Shown here piece after piece: positions 27,067 to 36,072 of a DNA stretch of 64,000 nt. The notes under the pieces were generated by a model. That model had not been told where the DNA came from, made no database searches, and saw only the letters and a program-made list of their open reading frames with translations. Numbering within the stretch: position 1 is the first letter of the stretch; each line of letters begins with the position of its first letter. The position numbers and the translations under genes are program-made. The stretch is from CAZXSK01 sp964642855 (lineage in GTDB: Bacteria > Planctomycetota > Phycisphaerae > SM23-33): contig CAZXSK010000012.1 of NCBI GenBank assembly GCA_964642855.1, positions 8,600-72,599 on the forward strand. The letters are read 5' to 3'.

Positions 27067-27255
27067 CTGGGACCTCGCAAATCTTTGGGGCAATGACTAC
27101 TGGTTCAGACAGCAGAGATTGCGCGACGTTAGCTTCTACAGTATTTTAGTCGCCCAAACGAGGTAGGAAGTTCATGCAGAAGCCGAAAACCGCCGGCCCC
27201 GGTGAACTCCGCCTGCCTGGGTGCTCGGCCTGGTAGAGACCACTTGTGTCGCGAC

Positions 27256-27329
27256 AGGCGGCGGTGGGATTCGAACCCACGAATAACGGATTTGCAATCC
27301 GTCGCCTTGGTCCACTTGGCTACGCCGCC
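27256..27329 (-). tRNA. tRNA-Cys (GCA)
   Basis: 74 nt. A 7-bp acceptor stem GGCGGCG/CGCCGCC, an anticodon arm ACGGA-TTTGCAA-TCCGT with anticodon GCA, and a T arm GTGGG-TTCGAAT-CCCAC. Discriminator base U as expected for tRNA-Cys. No CCA encoded. Confidence 0.96.
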
Positions 27330-27366
27330 GGAATCGTGCCCGCCCAATGCCACACGGGCCGACACC

Positions 27367-27394
27367 AGTATAGACATCCCGCATGGCAGGTCAA
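27367..27394 (-). promoter_or_regulatory. Promoter of tRNA-Cys
   Basis: On the minus strand TTGACC (27389-27394), 16 bases and TATACT (27367-27372), 37 bases before the mature tRNA 5' end. Confidence 0.6.
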
Positions 27395-27437
27395 CGTCGC
27401 GACCTCCATTCCGGGCAAATACCTGACGTCAGCGGGC

Positions 27438-30400
27438 CTACTGCAGCGAGCCCCCTGCCTTGCGGACCAGTTCCGAGAACTGCAGCCGGTAACCGCCCAT
27501 CCCCGGATCGATCCGGTAGAGCATTCTCATCTTGGTTACCAGGTCCTTCATCTTCCCGGAGTCGTCTTTGTGCAACTGGTAGACCACGTCGCAGTACTCG
27601 TACTGGACATCCCAGAACAGATCGTGCGTTCGCGGCACATCACGCACCATCTTGGCGTACGGCTGCTGGGCTTTGTCATATTGACCCAACGCACGATAGG
27701 CCCGCGCGATCCCGAGCACGTTCGTCCCGTCGACCTCGGTCCGGGCGACCGCCTTTTCCTGCCACTCGTCCACGAGCACAAGCAGGCGCTGGGAAATGGT
27801 CTCGGCGAGCTTGACTTTCGTCTTCTCGGGCTCGTTGATGGCCTCTTCCAACTCGTCAACGGCATCCTCAACCATGATGGCCGACTGAAGCTTGTTGCGG
27901 TCGAAACCGTCCTGCTCCAACTGGCTGAACACCCGGCGCACGAGACGCTGGGTGCCGACTATGTTGCCCCTGGCCGAGCGGATCTCCTTCCGGATGGAAT
28001 CGGTCCGCTTGCGAATTTCATCGACCCGCTCCTGCCTGCCCTCTTCGTCGATCTTCCGCAACTCCTGGAACAGAGTCAACGCCTCGCCATAGAACTTCCG
28101 GGCCTGGGCGGTCTGGTTGCCCTGCTCGGCTGCCTTGCCCTTCTCGATCAGCGCGTCGGCGTACATCTGTCGCAATGGATAGCGTCTGTCCCGGGAGAGG
28201 TCTTTCGCGGACTCAGCCAGATCCTGCGCGAAGCGATAGTAGGCATCCCGATACTCTTGCAGCTCCTGCGGATTGCTCTGGTCCTCGGCAAGGCCCCGTA
28301 TCCGCCTGCGTACCTGTCGGACGACCGCCTTGATCAGCCCGCGAGACTTCTCCGCGCCGTAAGTCTGACGGTACTCGCCCACTTCCTCAATCGCGTCCTT
28401 GACGCGCTTGAGGTCCATGAGCTTCTGGATCCGAAAAGCCGCCGCCCACCGCAGGATCGGCGTGTCCGGCCAGTTCTTCTCCAGACGCGCCATCTGGTCG
28501 AGGGCAGCCTGATCCTGCCCCAGGACCTCAGCCTGCAGCACACCGGCTTCGAACGCTGCCCGCGAACCCCATTTCTGCATGTCCTCCTTGCGGGCTTCGT
28601 TGGTTTCCTGGCGAATCCGTTCCCTGGCAAGCGAAGCGTATTCCTGCAAGGCAGAAATCACTGACCGGGCCTTACGCTGCCTCTGAACGGCAGGCTCGTC
28701 GGACTCACGCACAGCCATCACTTCCTGGTCCAGCGCCTTGAACTTCGCCTGCATGTACTGAGGCTGACTGGGGGGAACCTTCCGGTATGCCTCGATCGCC
28801 TCGAGCGTAAGCCTCCGCTTGGTCTTGGGATCCGAAGTCGACTGGGCCAGTTGCTCCAACTGCCATCCCAGATCGAAGTACCAGCGAGGAGCCCGTTTGG
28901 CCCAGCGGCCCCCGTTGCCTTCCAGCAGGAATCGAAGCGTCGAGATGAACTTCTGCCGCAACTTCGGGCTGGGATCCTTCCGGATCGCGTTGTAGTACAC
29001 CACGCAGGCATTGACAGCGTTCTTGAACGCATCGTCGCTTTCAGGATTGCGTTTGGCCTGCTCGCTGGCCAGTTCCATGAACGCAGCTGCTACCTCGTCG
29101 GCCTTGTCCACCTTGCCTTCGTTGAGCTGCAGAACAGCAGCGGCACGGACTTTCTTGGCCTCGGGATGGAGATCCCGGGAGGCCCCGTCGCTACGGGATA
29201 GAATCAGATCCACCAGCGACACGACCTTCTCGTAGGCCTTGCGCTTTTTCGTGGTGTCTTCCAGCCCCCGGGCCGCGGCAAACTCCTTGCGGGCAACGGC
29301 GAACACGATCACCGATGGGAAATTCTTGTAGTCATCCCGACCGCGGTATTTGTCCGCGATGAGATTGAGGAAGAATAACTGCACCGCCTGATCATCGGAG
29401 TACTTGTCGAGGAAGCCCATGATCGCCTTCTGGGCTGCCTGACGCTTTTTTGCGGCTTCTTTGGGATCGGACTTCTCGACCGCATCGGCCCACAGTTCGT
29501 ACACGTAATGGGCCAGAACCGTGCCGTAGACGTGCACCTGGATCTGCGAAGTTTCGTCATCGCCGACGAACTTCGGGGCATGCTTGAAGAATGAATCCAG
29601 GGCATTCTCAGCCTTCCGGAACTGCTCTGCAGCCTTCTTCTCCGAGGCCTTCGCATCATCCTCAAGCCGCTGGTCCCGATAGGTTGCCGCCCGGCCGTAA
29701 AGGTAGGCCCCGTATTCGGCGAGGTTCCGTGTGCCCTCGAACAATGCCTGGGTGCGGACCTGCCCCTCTGCGTTGGTACTGAGGGCGCCATTCAGGAACC
29801 GGGCAGCGGTTTCGTGTTCGTCACGCTCCCGCCTTGCCATGCCGCAGACCAGCATGGACCAGTACTTCACGCCGGTGTCCGCATCGCCTTCGGCGAACGG
29901 CCGGAGCATTCCCACCGACAGGCGAAGCAACTCGCGCTTGTCCTTGCCCTGCTCCAGGGCAATGGCGCGAAAGAAGAGAACCCATCCTCGGCGGTATTTG
30001 ACCTCCGTGTGGACCTGCTCGTACTTCTCCAGCCGCAGGGCTTCCATCAGGTCGCCTTCCTCGAGATCGGTAATCTTGTTCTCGAGACGTGCGTTGAGGC
30101 GATCCAGCATACCGATGGCTGGCTTGGTGTACTTCAGGACAATGTCAACGTCGTCCTTCCCGCCGACCAGGTACATCAGTCGGTTGGCATGTGGCTCAAC
30201 GCGTACCGCACCGATCGCCGCGGCGAGCATCAATTGATCGCGATAGCTCTGGAGGTCTTCCTTCCAGTTGGCGGGATCTTCCGTCGCCTTGACGACGCGC
30301 TCGAGGATACCGATGGCCTGATCGACCAGCTCGCCTCGTCTCGCAAGACGAACCTGCCCCGCACGAAGCAGGAAGTAGCGGGCGGCTTCGCGAAGCTCCT

Positions 30401-30635
30401 CCGGATCGTCCTGCCGGTCGGCAGCTTCTTTCACCTCGGAATCGAGCTTCTCGAGCAGTTCGGTCGACTGCATCTCGTAGAGCTTCTCCGCCAGCTCGAT
30501 GGGGTTCTGTTTCTTCTCGGCCGTCGCCGGACGTGACTGCGCCGCCGAAACACACGGCAGCGACAGCAGAACCAACAGCACGGCCCGCGCTGACCATCGT
30601 CTGGCGATCAACGAGTTCTTCTTCCGCTCAGTCAT
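27438..30635 (-). CDS. Giant secreted TPR/helical-repeat protein
   Basis: 1065 residues with a signal peptide (RWSARAVLLVLLSLPCVSA). The whole mature protein is alpha-helical with recurrent TPR-like helix pairs (ALGQYDKAQQPYAKM near the end is a clear one) and long charged helices. Such proteins act as scaffolds in the periplasm. It follows exbD directly: a GTG 21 bases earlier (30656) overlaps the exbD stop and is an alternative start. The position in the operon and its size suggest that it assembles or receives force from the Exb/VWA complex; this is inference. Low Cys, no enzyme motif. Confidence 0.72.
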   Translation of the reverse strand: MTERKKNSLIARRWSARAVLLVLLSLPCVSAAQSRPATAEKKQNPIELAEKLYEMQSTELLEKLDSEVKEAADRQDDPEELREAARYFLLRAGQVRLARRGELVDQAIGILERVVKATEDPANWKEDLQSYRDQLMLAAAIGAVRVEPHANRLMYLVGGKDDVDIVLKYTKPAIGMLDRLNARLENKITDLEEGDLMEALRLEKYEQVHTEVKYRRGWVLFFRAIALEQGKDKRELLRLSVGMLRPFAEGDADTGVKYWSMLVCGMARRERDEHETAARFLNGALSTNAEGQVRTQALFEGTRNLAEYGAYLYGRAATYRDQRLEDDAKASEKKAAEQFRKAENALDSFFKHAPKFVGDDETSQIQVHVYGTVLAHYVYELWADAVEKSDPKEAAKKRQAAQKAIMGFLDKYSDDQAVQLFFLNLIADKYRGRDDYKNFPSVIVFAVARKEFAAARGLEDTTKKRKAYEKVVSLVDLILSRSDGASRDLHPEAKKVRAAAVLQLNEGKVDKADEVAAAFMELASEQAKRNPESDDAFKNAVNACVVYYNAIRKDPSPKLRQKFISTLRFLLEGNGGRWAKRAPRWYFDLGWQLEQLAQSTSDPKTKRRLTLEAIEAYRKVPPSQPQYMQAKFKALDQEVMAVRESDEPAVQRQRKARSVISALQEYASLARERIRQETNEARKEDMQKWGSRAAFEAGVLQAEVLGQDQAALDQMARLEKNWPDTPILRWAAAFRIQKLMDLKRVKDAIEEVGEYRQTYGAEKSRGLIKAVVRQVRRRIRGLAEDQSNPQELQEYRDAYYRFAQDLAESAKDLSRDRRYPLRQMYADALIEKGKAAEQGNQTAQARKFYGEALTLFQELRKIDEEGRQERVDEIRKRTDSIRKEIRSARGNIVGTQRLVRRVFSQLEQDGFDRNKLQSAIMVEDAVDELEEAINEPEKTKVKLAETISQRLLVLVDEWQEKAVARTEVDGTNVLGIARAYRALGQYDKAQQPYAKMVRDVPRTHDLFWDVQYEYCDVVYQLHKDDSGKMKDLVTKMRMLYRIDPGMGGYRLQFSELVRKAGGSLQ

Positions 30636-30656
30636 AGTCCACACGCCTTCAGACAC

Positions 30657-31157
30657 CTACTGGACGCCCTGGATTGCTATTTTCCTGAATCCAGCCCGCA
30701 CGGCCTGGTTGTACGCCTCCGATGTCCATCCCCAGCGAGCTCGGGAGTAGCACTCGATCACCAGCGGCGGTGGCTCGTCGCCAGATCCCCGCATCTGTCG
30801 AAGCCGGGCATAGAGTTCCGTGGGGTCGGTCAGCGTGCGCTCGGGAGGCTCATCTTTGAAACGGAACGCTGCGAGTTCCTCGTGGTCGCCACGCTGGATC
30901 ACGAGCAGCCGGACCTTCTCGGTCTTGATCGCCTGGGTATTCTGAAGGCCTTCGGTGGTCGGCAACGAACCGGGGATCTGTCCTTCCTGGGCGCGGAATG
31001 TCGCCGTCAGCAGGAAATAGATCAGCAACTGGAACGTCACGTCGATCATCGGGGTCAGCGGGGGCTCGAGTTTGGCTTTGCCCTTCTGGCGTTTCTTCCT
31101 CGGCGGGATGTAGTGAACCGTGGCATCTTCCTGGATCTTCCGGGTGGATCGTGCCAT
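30657..31157 (-). CDS. exbD: ExbD/TolR family protein, copy 2
   Basis: 166 residues. One TM helix (~35-55) carries the essential protonatable Asp39 (TPMIDVTFQLLIYFLL), as in ExbD Asp25/TolR Asp23. The cytoplasmic N-terminus is basic; the periplasmic domain (~60-166) is a TolR-like fold with a Pro-rich stretch. With ExbB it should form the proton channel that powers envelope work. It differs from the neighbouring ExbD in its longer N-terminus and periplasmic part, so the motor may be heteromeric. GGAG lies 8 bases before the ATG, and the stop lies against the giant TPR gene. Confidence 0.85.
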   Translation of the reverse strand: MARSTRKIQEDATVHYIPPRKKRQKGKAKLEPPLTPMIDVTFQLLIYFLLTATFRAQEGQIPGSLPTTEGLQNTQAIKTEKVRLLVIQRGDHEELAAFRFKDEPPERTLTDPTELYARLRQMRGSGDEPPPLVIECYSRARWGWTSEAYNQAVRAGFRKIAIQGVQ

Positions 31158-31160
31158 CGA

Positions 31161-31673
31161 TTACGCTCCTTCCCGCAGGGCTGTCACGTGGATCTTGCCG
31201 ATACCGGCCTGGCTGCAGGCGCGGAGTACCGTCAGCACGTAGGCGCTGCTGATCCGGCGATCGGCGCGAACCTCGACAAAGAACTCCTCCGGCGGCACGC
31301 CTTCGGCGATCGCATTGTCGCGCTCCTGCTCCAGACGCAGTCGGAGCCCCTTCTCGTCGTGGACCTCGATCGTATCGCCACTGATAACGAACGCCTCAGC
31401 CTTGGCTGCCTCCCGCCATTTGGGCTGGCGGGTTTCGGGTTCGACCTTCGACGTCACGTTGACGATCACCACGTTCCCCGCTTTGTCCGGATCGAAACCA
31501 CGTTCCTTGGCTTCGCTCTCCACCGGCTTGTGGAGTTCCAGTGCGGAAAGCGCCTGCGAGGCGAACTGGGTGGTCAGGATGAAGAAGATGATCAACTGAA
31601 ACGTGCAGTCAATCATCGGCGTCATATTGATCGAAACTTCGCCGGCCGGGCCGGTCCGTTTCGTTTTGGCCAT
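31161..31673 (-). CDS. exbD: ExbD/TolR family protein, copy 1
   Basis: 170 residues. Short N-terminus, then a TM helix with Asp22 (MTPMIDCTFQLIIFFIL), the proton-carrying residue of the family, then a periplasmic domain with VIVNVTSKVEPE and a C-terminal RISSAYVLTVLRACSQAGI segment typical of ExbD. Two non-identical ExbD genes in tandem suggest a mixed ExbD dimer in the pore or two alternative states. GGAG is 7 bases upstream of the ATG. Only 3 bases separate it from the next gene. Confidence 0.9.
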   Translation of the reverse strand: MAKTKRTGPAGEVSINMTPMIDCTFQLIIFFILTTQFASQALSALELHKPVESEAKERGFDPDKAGNVVIVNVTSKVEPETRQPKWREAAKAEAFVISGDTIEVHDEKGLRLRLEQERDNAIAEGVPPEEFFVEVRADRRISSAYVLTVLRACSQAGIGKIHVTALREGA

Positions 31674-31723
31674 GGTGCGTCTCCTTCCTTCCTGCCCCCG
31701 AAAAGGACAGGTCGGTCAAACAA

Positions 31724-32386
31724 TCACTGCTGGGGCTGGGCCGGCTTCTTGCCCGGGCGGAAGGTCGAGATCAGCTCCTGGGAGATGACCATCGCCTCGG
31801 ATGTCAGCGCGTCGATGCGATTGCGCATGACCGCGTAGACGGCCAGGGACGGAATGGCGACGCTCAGGCCCAGCAGGGTCGTCACCAGGGCGATACCAAT
31901 ATCGCCGGCCAGGTCGCCCGGCTTGGGCGTGCCCCCGGTAGCAACGATCTGGAAGAAGGCGTTGATCATGCCCCAGACGGTTCCGAGCAGGCCCATCATC
32001 GGTCCGATGTTGCCGATCAGGTTCAGCCACTCGATCTTGCGCAGCAGCTTGGTGGACCGTTCTTCGGCGGCTTCCTCTATGGCGCGCTCCATCGATGCAT
32101 ACCCGTGAGGCGCTTCGGTGAGCCCCGCGTGCACGACGTAGCTCAGGAAATCGGGGTTCGCAGCTGTTGCGTCGATCGCCTCACGATACTGCTTGTTCTC
32201 GAACAGAGAACGGATCTGCTCCACCACCAGCGGCGGGAGGATGTTGGTCCGACGAATGGTAATGAAGTGCTCCACGATAACAGCCAGAGTGACGATACTC
32301 AAAAGCCACAGCACGATGCCGATCATGCCACCGCCAGGCCAAACCAGAACCTTGAAGTAATTAATGCCTTCCGCCAACAGATTCAT
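31724..32386 (-). CDS. exbB: ExbB/TolQ/MotA family proton-channel protein
   Basis: 220 residues with three TM helices: ~12-36, ~118-140 and ~155-178. The MotA/TolQ/ExbB domain is shown by LNLIGNIGPMMGLLGTVWGM in helix 2 and ALVTTLLGLSVAIPSLAVY in helix 3, including the conserved Thr residues of the channel lining. It should form a pentamer around the ExbD dimer and use the proton motive force. The ATG at 32386 is chosen because AAGGAG is 7 bases upstream; an ATG two codons earlier is only 1 base from that SD. Confidence 0.92.
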   Translation of the reverse strand: MNLLAEGINYFKVLVWPGGGMIGIVLWLLSIVTLAVIVEHFITIRRTNILPPLVVEQIRSLFENKQYREAIDATAANPDFLSYVVHAGLTEAPHGYASMERAIEEAAEERSTKLLRKIEWLNLIGNIGPMMGLLGTVWGMINAFFQIVATGGTPKPGDLAGDIGIALVTTLLGLSVAIPSLAVYAVMRNRIDALTSEAMVISQELISTFRPGKKPAQPQQ

Positions 32387-32510
32387 CCGCATTCTCCTTG
32401 AAACATCTCCGCAGTTTGTCTCTCAGAGGCCGGGTTTGCCCCCGGCCTGTTCGTTTTTCCCTCTCCCGGCACCAGCCTCCCCGGCCGGCGCGGTCGGCTA
32501 CGCGCCTGTA

Positions 32511-33656
32511 CTAGATCTCCTCAAGCCTGCTCTTGGCCTCACCCGCAAGCTCGTGATCCGGATACTCTTTCAGGAACATCTCGAAGCAGCTCGCCGCAGC
32601 AGCGCTGTTGTTGAGTTGCTCATTGACCCTGCCCGACTCGAACAGCGCCTCGGGCGCCTCGGCAGACTTGGGAAAATACACCACCACACGCATGAAGTTC
32701 AGGCCGGCTTCCTTGAGCTTCTCCTGGTCGCCCGAGTCGCCCATCACGTTGACCATCGCAGCCTGTGCTCGACCAAGCAACAGCAAGACCGCCGGCAGGT
32801 CATGGGCGTTTCTCACTCGCTCCACGGCCTGGTCGAGTGAGCGCTCTGCCTTGGCGAGAATCTCTCGACGAGCACCGGCCGACAGGGACGTATCGCTCTT
32901 GCCCTGCTCGACCAGTGTCGACGCGTCCGACATGGTGCGCTTCAGCGCCGCGTCCGTGATCGGCCGCCTTGGAGACGGTTCGGGTCTGGCCTTCACGACC
33001 TGCTTCTCTCGGACCAGATGATCCTTCTCGGCTTCCTCGATCAGCTTGGCAGCCTCTCGGGCATTACCCTGCCGACGGTGCAGATCCTTCAGCAAATCCT
33101 GCATCGCTCGACGGTATACGGGGGCGACCGAGTCGGACTTGTTGAGTCGGGCCTCCAACAGCAGGATCGCCTTGCGGTTGTCCTCACTGCCCTTGGGGGC
33201 AAGATTGGTTGGCCTGGCTGCCAGCGAGGCGCTCGACGCCTCGTGCTCTTCCACCAGGCCCATCCACTCCTCGACAGCACGATTGATTTCCCCGGCGGCA
33301 TCGAGGGCAGCAAGACGACGGTAGCGCACCAGACGCTGCTGCCATCCCTTGGAGACCTTCGTGATTGCCTGATCGTACTTCCTGACTGCCTCGGAGGGCT
33401 TGTCCGCCACCAGCAGCTTCTCTGCCTCGTTGAACGTGTCGACACCGTCCATTTCCAGACGGTCGATTTTGGAGACCCCGTAGTTGAGACGCCGACCTCC
33501 CAGGACCCGAACCCTCACCTGGAAGCTGTCAGCCCCCGTAATCGTACCCTCACGGGGCAGGCCTCCAATGATCACCTTGTCAACAGCCATCGTCGCTGAG
33601 AAACTCGCCCCCAGCATCAGGGCTGCGCACAGAACTCTCATCGCTCGCAGATTCAT
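32511..33656 (-). CDS. Secreted TPR protein of the Exb/VWA operon (CpoB-like position)
   Basis: 381 residues. Signal peptide (RVLCAALMLGASFSATMA), a small beta domain (GLPREGTITGADSFQVRV, ~30-65), then helical TPR-like repeats, with canonical ones at ~60-100 and at the C-terminus (NSAAAASCFEMFLKEYPDHE, ~350-375). In tol-pal operons the TPR protein CpoB/YbgF holds a comparable place, regulating TolA; sequence likeness to CpoB beyond TPR is not claimed. GGAGG lies 6 bases before the start. It lies between the VWA genes and exbB, so it is likely periplasmic and tied to the motor. Confidence 0.7.
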   Translation of the reverse strand: MNLRAMRVLCAALMLGASFSATMAVDKVIIGGLPREGTITGADSFQVRVRVLGGRRLNYGVSKIDRLEMDGVDTFNEAEKLLVADKPSEAVRKYDQAITKVSKGWQQRLVRYRRLAALDAAGEINRAVEEWMGLVEEHEASSASLAARPTNLAPKGSEDNRKAILLLEARLNKSDSVAPVYRRAMQDLLKDLHRRQGNAREAAKLIEEAEKDHLVREKQVVKARPEPSPRRPITDAALKRTMSDASTLVEQGKSDTSLSAGARREILAKAERSLDQAVERVRNAHDLPAVLLLLGRAQAAMVNVMGDSGDQEKLKEAGLNFMRVVVYFPKSAEAPEALFESGRVNEQLNNSAAAASCFEMFLKEYPDHELAGEAKSRLEEI

Positions 33657-33659
33657 GGC

Positions 33660-34850
33660 TTACCTCCCTCCTGTGATGAGCTTGAACTTCCCGCCGTTCT
33701 CGTCGGCGATCTTCTGAAGCACCTTGATCGCTTCGCGTTCGCGGTCTCCATAGAGGTAGGTAAAGATGTGGACCTTGTCGTCCCCCACCTTCCCGCCGTT
33801 GAGTCTGTCGATAGCCTTGAGAACCGCATCGTTGTCCGGGAACACGCCATCGGTCAACAGGAAGATCATCTTGCCTCGTCTCTTGCGGTCGGCTGCGCCT
33901 AGTACCGCGAAAGAGCGGCGCAACGCGGGAATCGGGTCGGTCTCTCCTTCCGCCTTGTGCTTTTGAAGGAATTTGACCGCCTCCTCCTTCCTGCTGTCCG
34001 TGGCGTCGACCAGTTTCATGGGCTCTTTCTCGATGGTCTCACCGTCACCGAATAGCACGATGTGAAAGGTCTGGGCAGGGCTGAGCTTGGAGATCGAGCG
34101 TACCATCTCAACCTTGACGGTTTTGAACACGCCCCCGTGGGCCATCGAACCCGATCGGTCGATCACGTACACGATGTGGTGAGCGCTGCCGCCGTGCCCG
34201 AAGAGCTTGCCCTTGGGACCCGCCCCACTGCCACCGCTGGTGAGACCTTTGCGGGCGAGCTTTCCGCCGCCGCTGGCACCTCCGCCAATGCCGATGTCGA
34301 CCTGCATTTCCATGTCGGTCGGCTGGGCCGTCGAGGTCAGCGTGGATTCGTCGCGTGCCCATGCATCGCTGGTGGTTTCTTCTTCCTGGGCGGCTTCCTT
34401 GTCGGGGTTGTCTTCTCCCGGGTCAACCTGCCCCCCCGGATCGACGCTGTACGTCTCATCCGAGATGACCGTCATCGGCTTGATCTCGTCTTCCTGGTCC
34501 ACCATCGTGATGATGAAGAACAGCGACATGATCAGGAAGATCGCCACGTGCAGGAACGCACTGAGGATCCAGGGCATCATGGTGCTCATGACACCGACGA
34601 CCTGGCTTTCTTCCTCCAGCTCCTCCTCCTGCTCTTCGTCGGACTGACCTTCTGCGGGGGGTGCCGGCGGGCCGGAAGACCCGGCGGCATTCTTCGCCTG
34701 CTGGCCGGGAACCTGGGGCCTGGGAAGCGAGGCCAACGCCTCGGGAACTGCCACCTGCTTCTGGCAGTGCGGACACGTCACCGAGCCGCCCGGCTGGGCA
34801 TCAACGCTCAGGAGTTTGCCGCAATGCTCACATCGGAAGTCCACTGCCAT
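33660..34850 (-). CDS. Zinc ribbon-TM-VWA protein with TonB/TolA-type helix, copy 1
   Basis: 396 residues. N-terminal zinc ribbon (C7, C10, C26, C29) in the cytoplasm, an acidic linker (~68-82), a single TM helix ~92-117 whose start reads PWILSAFLHVAIF, then an acidic/Gly-rich spacer and a VWA domain (~225-390). The VWA metal site is complete: DRSGS 231-235, T304 in ETDPIPALRR, D334 in LLTDG. The Ser97-x3-His101 pattern is the one through which TonB and TolA engage ExbB-ExbD/TolQ-TolR. As the operon has ExbB and ExbD but no TonB or TolA, this protein is the likely energy transducer. GGAG-type SD 7 bases upstream. Confidence 0.78.
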   Translation of the reverse strand: MAVDFRCEHCGKLLSVDAQPGGSVTCPHCQKQVAVPEALASLPRPQVPGQQAKNAAGSSGPPAPPAEGQSDEEQEEELEEESQVVGVMSTMMPWILSAFLHVAIFLIMSLFFIITMVDQEDEIKPMTVISDETYSVDPGGQVDPGEDNPDKEAAQEEETTSDAWARDESTLTSTAQPTDMEMQVDIGIGGGASGGGKLARKGLTSGGSGAGPKGKLFGHGGSAHHIVYVIDRSGSMAHGGVFKTVKVEMVRSISKLSPAQTFHIVLFGDGETIEKEPMKLVDATDSRKEEAVKFLQKHKAEGETDPIPALRRSFAVLGAADRKRRGKMIFLLTDGVFPDNDAVLKAIDRLNGGKVGDDKVHIFTYLYGDREREAIKVLQKIADENGGKFKLITGGR

Positions 34851-34917
34851 TTTGAAGCTCCTTCCTGGTCAAGCTCGTCGCCAGGGCGAAGGCGCTGCCC
34901 TCGCCCGGAAACAAGCC

Positions 34918-36072
34918 CTACCGCTGGATATACTTGTACTGGCCGCCGTGGTCGGCTGCAATTCGTTTCATCACTTCGATCGCCTCACGCTCCCTCGCTC
35001 CGTAGAGGAACGTGCTGACTCGAATCCGCCCGTCGACGGTTTGCCCCCGGAGAAGCTCAAGCACTGCGTCGTTGTCCGGAAAAACACCGTCGGTCAGCAG
35101 GAAGATGAACTTTGCACGCTTCGCCCCCTCGGTGGCCTCGACATCTTTCAGCAACTGCATCGCACGTCTCAGTGCGGGAAGGGGGTCCGTCTGCCCCTCA
35201 GCTTTTACCTTCTGGAGATACTTGACGGTCTCTTCCCTGTTTGAGTCGGTCGCCCAGACCAGACGCCCGGCCGGGGCTTCCTGGGTCGCCCCATCGCCGA
35301 AGAACACCACATGATACCGGTGATGAAGCGGGGAAAGCCTGCCCAGCGAACGGGCGAGTTCCATCTGAACCGACCGGAACACCCCGCCCGGCGCCATGGA
35401 ACCCGACCGATCGAGCACATAGACCACGTCGGCTGGTGTATTGAACGCAAACCGCAAGCCCTGGCCTTTTCCGAAACCCGATCCAAAGAACAGGCCATTG
35501 GCGCCTGGGTTGGGCGAATGCGATGTCGTGTCGATGCTCGACCGCAGACCGCCGCCGACCGAGATCATCCGCGAGTCAGGCTGGGTAACCAACGTCGGCT
35601 CAAGCCTCGCCCACTGCTGCTGACTACCGCTTCCTTCTCCGCCGGTGGCTTCGTCATCCAAAGCCTCGGGATCATCGAAAGACAAAGAGCAGTCTTGCTC
35701 CTGGGCATCAAGAGCCGCGCGAACGACAACGGGAATATCTTCAGGCTGTTGCGGATCGGAAAGCACCACAAGCGTGGCCAGTACCATGATCATCGCCAGG
35801 GCAGCGTGAAGCAGCGCGCTGAGCGCCCATGGCATGGCTTTGGAGAGCTTTTCGGAAACAGGGTCACGGGGCTCGTTGTTGGCGGAGGAACCTGCGACGG
35901 AATGCTCGCCTGCGTTCGTCTCCGTCATGGGGGCCTCTGGATGGACACCCAAGCTGGTAGCCGAGGGGACCCATGCCAGCCGGCCGCACTCCGGGCAGGT
36001 GGCCGCAGCCCCCCTTCGTAAGGTGACCACAATGAGGCTTCCACAGTGCTGGCATTGGAATTCGGTCGTCAT
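34918..36072 (-). CDS. Zinc ribbon-TM-VWA protein with TonB/TolA-type helix, copy 2
   Basis: 384 residues, paralogue of the next gene with the same layout: zinc ribbon C7/C10/C26/C29, TM helix ~81-104 starting PWALSALLHAALA with Ser85-x3-His89, and a VWA domain from ~215 with DRSGS 221-225, GQTDPLPALRR and LLTDGVFPDND. Linkers differ strongly while the helix Ser/His and metal site are kept, so both copies are probably under selection. First gene of the operon; GGGAGG lies 6 bases before the ATG. A metal-dependent adhesion or binding role on the periplasmic side is inferred from VWA families. Confidence 0.78.
   Translation of the reverse strand: MTTEFQCQHCGSLIVVTLRRGAAATCPECGRLAWVPSATSLGVHPEAPMTETNAGEHSVAGSSANNEPRDPVSEKLSKAMPWALSALLHAALAMIMVLATLVVLSDPQQPEDIPVVVRAALDAQEQDCSLSFDDPEALDDEATGGEGSGSQQQWARLEPTLVTQPDSRMISVGGGLRSSIDTTSHSPNPGANGLFFGSGFGKGQGLRFAFNTPADVVYVLDRSGSMAPGGVFRSVQMELARSLGRLSPLHHRYHVVFFGDGATQEAPAGRLVWATDSNREETVKYLQKVKAEGQTDPLPALRRAMQLLKDVEATEGAKRAKFIFLLTDGVFPDNDAVLELLRGQTVDGRIRVSTFLYGAREREAIEVMKRIAADHGGQYKYIQR

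Noticed and set aside
25486..27096. A 536-codon plus-strand open frame opposite the Asp-rich protein
   Set aside because: The minus strand has a signal peptide, SD and consistent operon context; the plus frame is a shadow.
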